NCBI GenBank assembly: GCA_947165795.1
Contig: CAMVBP010000066.1
Span: 1-9,857 of the forward strand
Direction of reading: 5' to 3'
Length of the DNA stretch: 9,857 nucleotides
DNA from: an uncultured Treponema sp.
Lineage (GTDB): Bacteria; Spirochaetota; Spirochaetia; Treponematales; Treponemataceae
Shown here one piece after another: positions 6,651 through 9,857 of this stretch. Each line of letters starts with the position of its first letter. The stretch's first letter is position 1. Below the pieces are notes generated by a model that was not told the DNA's origin, did not search any database, and saw only the letters and a program-made list of their open reading frames with translations. A program made the position numbers and the translations under genes.

Positions 6651-7064
6651 TTAGTTTTTAACCTTTACAATTGCACCCAAAACTAAAAGATGGCTTGCAA
6701 GACGGCTTAAATAAGCAAGAAAATCTTTATCAAAGCTGTTGAACAGACCATTCTTTCCAATAAAGTCTATCATTACAATTGCAACAATCCAGCAGATCAT
6801 AATAATAATCATTAAAATTGTATCAAGGCCTGTATTCAGGAAAACGAATAAACGGATAACTAAGAAAACACCGGCAACAATTTCAATAACACCAAAAATT
6901 ATACATATAACCTTTGCAACATCACCGTCAAAAATTGAATAAATTGCCTTTGCAATTTCATCTCCTCTTGAACCCTGCAAAATCCAGATTCCACTAACAA
7001 TAAAAAGCAAAGCCAGCGCTATCTGCAGGATTATTGTTCCTATTGTACGATTCTGTTTTTCCAT
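6651..7064 (-). CDS. Four-helix inner-membrane protein of unknown function
   Basis: A 137-residue hydrophobic protein, not recognised with confidence. Four membrane segments are visible at about residues 8-29, 50-74, 79-101 and 115-133. The loop between the first two is short and charged (GSRGDEIAKAIYSIFDGDVAK). The first segment, ALALLFIVSGIWILQGSRG, loosely recalls the start of DoxX-like proteins, but no catalytic or binding motif supports this. ATG at 7064 has GAGG 7 nt upstream. A possible promoter lies 24-51 nt upstream, and the beta-barrel gene follows after 30 nt, so the two may form a two-gene unit for the cell envelope. Confidence 0.6.
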   Translation of the reverse strand: MEKQNRTIGTIILQIALALLFIVSGIWILQGSRGDEIAKAIYSIFDGDVAKVICIIFGVIEIVAGVFLVIRLFVFLNTGLDTILMIIIMICWIVAIVMIDFIGKNGLFNSFDKDFLAYLSRLASHLLVLGAIVKVKN

Positions 7065-7087
7065 AAAAATACCTCACTAAATATTTT

Positions 7088-7115
7088 ATAATAAAATCTA
7101 AATTCGCTGCAGCAA
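7088..7115 (-). promoter_or_regulatory. Possible promoter upstream of the 137-residue membrane protein gene
   Basis: On the minus strand, TTGCTG (7115-7110) and TATTAT (7093-7088) are separated by 16 nt. They sit in the 93-nt gap between the ASCH gene and the membrane-protein gene, the only sizeable gap in this minus-strand block. No clear terminator for the ASCH gene is seen in the gap, so read-through from upstream is also likely. Confidence 0.35.
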
Positions 7116-7157
7116 AAATACATTAATTTGTACATTCACCGCTGCAAAAATCCGATT

Positions 7158-7613
7158 TTATTTTTTATAAACTACATTAAATGTCTGAAAAACAAGTTTA
7201 ATATCAGGTGTAAATTCGAACCCCATAATATCGCCTTCTTCTTCCAGATATTCCTGCTTTTTCTCTCTCCAGACTTCAAGACTTTCATCTTCGCCTTCAA
7301 GCTTTGCCATTTCCCAGGTTACTTCATTAAAAGGAATAACCTGAACACTCTGAGTTTCTATAACGCAAACAGGTTTTTCGTTTCTGTCTAAAACAAGATA
7401 AAGCTCTCCGGAAACAGGAACCGGCTCCTGATCAATTGCATAAGTTGACCAGCTTGTAAAAAAAGCAGTCTTTTTACCGGAAAGAACCAATGCAATCATT
7501 TCATCAGCAACAAAACCTTTTGCTTCAAAATTCAAATCGCCTGCACAGCGTTCTTCTTCATCGCGACCAGTAGCTTTTAAAAATTCATTCCAAAATTCAT
7601 CTGCTTCAGTCAT
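7158..7613 (-). CDS. ASCH-domain protein, YhfF type
   Basis: A 151-residue cytoplasmic protein of the ASCH fold, a relative of PUA domains thought to bind RNA or nucleotides. The YhfF-type pattern is clear: a helical N-terminus with FWNEFL (7-12), LVLSGKKTAFFTSW (42-55), EPVPVSGELYLVLD (63-76), PVCVIETQSVQVIPFNEVTWEMAKLEGE (two parts, 81-108), SLEVWREKKQEYL (111-123) and a C-terminal strand LVFQTFNVVY. The GKKT turn (46-49) and the VIET strand are the segments the family conserves most. The substrate is unknown; some small ASCH proteins hydrolyse modified nucleosides such as N4-acetylcytidine, but I see nothing that proves this here. ATG at 7613 follows the stop of the previous gene by one base, with AGGA 9 nt upstream, so it is translated from the clpA-side transcript. 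Confidence 0.8.
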   Translation of the reverse strand: MTEADEFWNEFLKATGRDEEERCAGDLNFEAKGFVADEMIALVLSGKKTAFFTSWSTYAIDQEPVPVSGELYLVLDRNEKPVCVIETQSVQVIPFNEVTWEMAKLEGEDESLEVWREKKQEYLEEEGDIMGFEFTPDIKLVFQTFNVVYKK

Positions 7614-7614
7614 T

Positions 7615-7911
7615 TTATCTTTTCCTGCTTTTTAAAATCATTAATAATAAACCAATTGCAAAAAATATATCCGGAACTAATGTGCAAATATAATCTGTAA
7701 TTGGAATTCCCATAAGATTATAATCGGGTTTTATTACTATTCCAAGTTCTATCAATAAATCAAAAACTAAAGCGGCATACGAAAAAAGAAAGCCCAAAAC
7801 GATAGCCATCCATTCGCCATCCCTGTTTTTAGACATAAGATAAATGGCAAGAAAGGCTACAATGCCCCCGGCAACCAGTTTTATTATAAACATAAGAATT
7901 TGTGGTGTCAT
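7615..7911 (-). CDS. Small three-helix membrane protein of unknown function
   Basis: A 98-residue membrane protein with no recognised family. Hydrophobic segments lie at about residues 4-26, 35-58 and 75-93, and the C-terminus is basic (KSRKR). I chose ATG at 7911 (MTPQILMF) because it begins just before the first helix and 16 nt after the previous stop. A TTG at 7938 would add nine polar residues (YFNAENQY) and overlap the upstream gene by 11 nt. Neither start has a convincing ribosome binding site, so the choice is uncertain. It is packed between the 283-residue protein and the ASCH gene in the same transcript. The gene itself is fairly secure; its function is unknown. Confidence 0.6.
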   Translation of the reverse strand: MTPQILMFIIKLVAGGIVAFLAIYLMSKNRDGEWMAIVLGFLFSYAALVFDLLIELGIVIKPDYNLMGIPITDYICTLVPDIFFAIGLLLMILKSRKR

Positions 7912-7927
7912 ATATTGATTTTCGGCA

Positions 7928-8779
7928 TTAAAATACAAAAGGTGAATTCTTTAATTTTGTAAAAACACCTTTATCTGCACCAAAAGGAACTATAGAAAAT
8001 CCATTGTAATCAGGATTAATAACAATTTCCATTTTAAGACAATGCTTTACAAAATCTTCATATTTTTCTTCCGGAACCTTAGGAAACAGATACGGACCTT
8101 TTCTTTCCCAATATTTTGTAAGAACTGTATCATAAATAAACCAGTTTTTTTCCTGTCGTGCCGGAATTTCAGCAATTAAATTATAAATAGCTCTTGTAAC
8201 TGCAGTTTCCAAAGCAAACGGAATCTTTTCCGAAATTAGTCCGGAAGCAATATTCACGTTAATGTCAGAGTTTTCACCGCCAAAAGGATTCTCTCCGCCG
8301 CAATCAGCCGCAAATTTTGAATCTGACTTAACTGCAAGAATAAAAAGAGAATTTGTCCACGGAAGAGGCGGCTGAATAATTACACATTCAGATTTATAAT
8401 AAATATCATCTTCGCCTGCCCATGGTTTATAAACACAAGTACTATCGCGGGAAAAAAGCAGGCCTGTTTTTAATGCTTCCATTTTTGTATGGAAGAAAAA
8501 AACTTTCCGTTCAGACTTTAATAATTCAGAAACGGCTTTATCTATGCGTTTTGGATTTTCTCTGTCTTCACAAAAAAAACTTCCGGTTAAACCTTTCGAA
8601 AGAATATTCTTAAAATATGTAAAAGCAGAACCGCCTTCCCAGCCAAGAATTGCCCTTCCGTTTTCCAAAAAAAGATCTGTAAGCCTTACACCTTTTTTTG
8701 TATATAAGAAACAGCCTCTTGCTCTTTTGACTGCTCCATAAGAATTGAAAATCAGTTTTGATAAATCATTTTGAGTCAT
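7928..8779 (-). CDS. Reduced class III aminotransferase-like protein, probably without PLP chemistry
   Basis: A 283-residue cytoplasmic protein with no signal or membrane segment. Residues 18-45 (KRARGCFLYTKKGVRLTDLF, then ENGRAILG) read like the opening of class III PLP aminotransferases, in which a glycine, a YL strand and a GKRYLD turn precede an LG segment. Residues 92-111 (KVFFFHTKMEALKTGLLFSR) align with the family's FFxNSGTEAxExAxKLAR, but the PLP-phosphate segment SGTEA has become TKMEA. The C-terminal NPDYNGFSIVPFGADKG recalls the small domain. The protein is about 150 residues shorter than usual, and I see no DEV/DEI motif or PLP-binding lysine motif in the middle. I infer a non-catalytic or repurposed relative; the homology itself is my reading, not tested. 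ATG at 8779 lies two bases after the clpA stop, with GGAG 8 nt upstream inside clpA, implying coupling to clpA. Confidence 0.55.
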   Translation of the reverse strand: MTQNDLSKLIFNSYGAVKRARGCFLYTKKGVRLTDLFLENGRAILGWEGGSAFTYFKNILSKGLTGSFFCEDRENPKRIDKAVSELLKSERKVFFFHTKMEALKTGLLFSRDSTCVYKPWAGEDDIYYKSECVIIQPPLPWTNSLFILAVKSDSKFAADCGGENPFGGENSDINVNIASGLISEKIPFALETAVTRAIYNLIAEIPARQEKNWFIYDTVLTKYWERKGPYLFPKVPEEKYEDFVKHCLKMEIVINPDYNGFSIVPFGADKGVFTKLKNSPFVF

Positions 8780-8781
8780 TT

Positions 8782-9857
8782 TTATAACTCCGCAAAATTA
8801 AATACAATTTGATCTTTTTTACAATCGGCAGTTACGTACCCGCCCTTCTCCAAAGAACCGAACAAAACTTCATCTACAAGTTTATCTGCAAGTTCTGTTT
8901 CTACTGTTCGGGCAATGTTACGCGCACCAAATTCTTTTGAATAGCCTTTTTGAGTTAAGAAACTTATACATTTGTCTGTCGCATTAAGATAAACCTTTTT
9001 CTCTTTCATTCGTTCGGACAAATTAAGAATTTCCTTTCTGCAAACTTTTTCAGCAACTTCAATGTTCAAATAATTGAAAGGAATTACCGCATCAAGACGG
9101 TTGCGGAATTCTGGAGAAAATTCTTTGTTTACGGCTTCGTTTATAGATAACTGAATATCTGCGTCGCTCTGAGTTCCAAAACCAATTTCCTGGCGTTCAA
9201 GATCTCTTGCGCCGGCATTACTTGTCATAATTATAATGCAGGATCTGAAGTCGGCCTTCCTTCCCTGATTATCAGTAAGCTGACCATAATCCATTACCTG
9301 AAGAAGAACATTATAAATATCATCGTTTGCCTTTTCTATTTCATCAAAAAGAACAATACTGTGCGGATTTTTTCTAATGTCTTTTACAAGGAGTCCGCCT
9401 TCTTCAAAGCCGACATAACCCGGTGGAGAACCAACAAGTCGGCTTACAGTATGCTTTTCCTGATATTCGCTCATGTCGTATCGCAACAGAGGTTCTTTTA
9501 GAATATTTGCAAGCGATTTAGCCAGTTCTGTTTTTCCGCAGCCTGTAGGACCTACAAATAAGAAACAGGCTTCCGGTTTTTCCGGATTTCTGAATCCTGC
9601 GCGCGCTCTTTTTACTGCTTTTGCTGTAAGAGAAATGGCAGTTTCCTGACCAAAAATATTCTGCGAAAGAGTTTCAGAAATATTCATCAAAGCTTCTTTT
9701 TCATTATTCTTAACATTATCTATAGGAAGCTTTGCGATTCTTGCCATAACAAGCTTTATAGTTTCCGGAGAAACTCTCGCAACATTCTTACGGCTTGCAA
9801 CAAGACCTTTGAATCCACCGGTCTTCATAATATTTAAATAAGAGCCTGCTTCATCTA
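8782..9857 (-). CDS. clpA: ATP-dependent Clp protease ATP-binding subunit ClpA, C-terminal part, 5' end outside the window
   Basis: ClpA is the AAA+ unfoldase that feeds substrates to the ClpP protease. The frame stays open past the ATG at 9828 to the right edge, where it reads DEAGSYLNI, the conserved segment after the first AAA+ module; that ATG is therefore internal. The visible 357 residues hold the second AAA+ module: Walker A GPTGCGKT (102-109), pore loop GSPPGYVG (142-149), Walker B IVLFDE (167-172), sensor 1 MTSNAGA (210-216), arginine-finger region FRNRLD (250-255) and sensor 2 GAR (310-312). The IGF tripeptide (224-226) matches the ClpP-docking loop of ClpA/ClpX, and no ClpB-type middle domain is seen near the junction. 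Three small genes follow in the same transcript. clpS is not in view. Confidence 0.92.
   Translation of the reverse strand, partial: DEAGSYLNIMKTGGFKGLVASRKNVARVSPETIKLVMARIAKLPIDNVKNNEKEALMNISETLSQNIFGQETAISLTAKAVKRARAGFRNPEKPEACFLFVGPTGCGKTELAKSLANILKEPLLRYDMSEYQEKHTVSRLVGSPPGYVGFEEGGLLVKDIRKNPHSIVLFDEIEKANDDIYNVLLQVMDYGQLTDNQGRKADFRSCIIIMTSNAGARDLERQEIGFGTQSDADIQLSINEAVNKEFSPEFRNRLDAVIPFNYLNIEVAEKVCRKEILNLSERMKEKKVYLNATDKCISFLTQKGYSKEFGARNIARTVETELADKLVDEVLFGSLEKGGYVTADCKKDQIVFNFAEL

Noticed and set aside
7101..7150. Paired CGCTGCA motifs as a terminator or direct-repeat element
   Set aside because: The possible stem is only 6 bp with a 27-nt loop and no proper T run; as direct repeats the copies are too short to distinguish from chance.
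7912..7938. TTG at 7938 as the start of the small membrane protein
   Set aside because: No ribosome binding site, overlap with the upstream gene, and a polar extension before the first helix. ATG at 7911 is preferred, but not with certainty.
9826..9828. ATG at 9828 as the true start, giving a short single-module Clp protein
   Set aside because: The frame continues to the window edge with the conserved DEAG segment of full-length ClpA, so this Met is internal.
1..9857. Mobile element, CRISPR array, tRNA/rRNA gene or defence system
   Set aside because: No transposase or integrase motifs, no regularly spaced repeats, no RNA gene signatures and no known defence domains were found on either strand.

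Overview
The window looks like chromosomal DNA from a spirochaete, most likely a Treponema of the host-associated (gut, rumen or oral) kind. This rests on AT-rich DNA with a strong preference for A/T-ending codons, an alanyl-tRNA synthetase that stops after its editing domain, a spirochaete-style lipoprotein signal, a groES with no groEL beside it, and the order alaS / SurA-like chaperone / nusB / TPR protein / groES, which I recall from Treponema pallidum. The genus call is an inference; no database was searched.

Left block, plus strand (1-3932). The 3' end of alaS enters from the left. After an 88-nt gap with a short palindrome comes a tightly packed group: an exported SurA/parvulin-like chaperone, nusB (TTG start, one base after the preceding stop) and a 611-residue TPR lipoprotein whose start overlaps nusB by 14 nt. 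groES is on the minus strand and converges on this group with only 3 nt between the stop codons.

Centre (4209-6010). groES and rny (RNase Y) are divergently transcribed from a 219-nt region with two good sigma-70-type promoters back to back, an AT-rich imperfect palindrome between their -35 boxes, and an rny leader with two inverted repeats. rny ends at a strong terminator that can work in both directions and also closes the minus-strand block.

Right block, minus strand (9857 to 6036). A 5'-truncated clpA (the second AAA+ module with an IGF ClpP-docking loop) is followed, nearly without gaps, by a 283-residue protein that resembles a shrunken class III aminotransferase, a small membrane protein and a YhfF-type ASCH-domain protein. 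After a 93-nt gap with a possible promoter come a four-helix membrane protein and a small predicted outer-membrane beta-barrel.

Most of the window is housekeeping: translation, transcription, RNA turnover, protein folding and proteolysis. I see no mobile element, CRISPR array, tRNA, rRNA or recognisable defence system. The least explained parts are the small genes behind clpA and the structured region upstream of rny.
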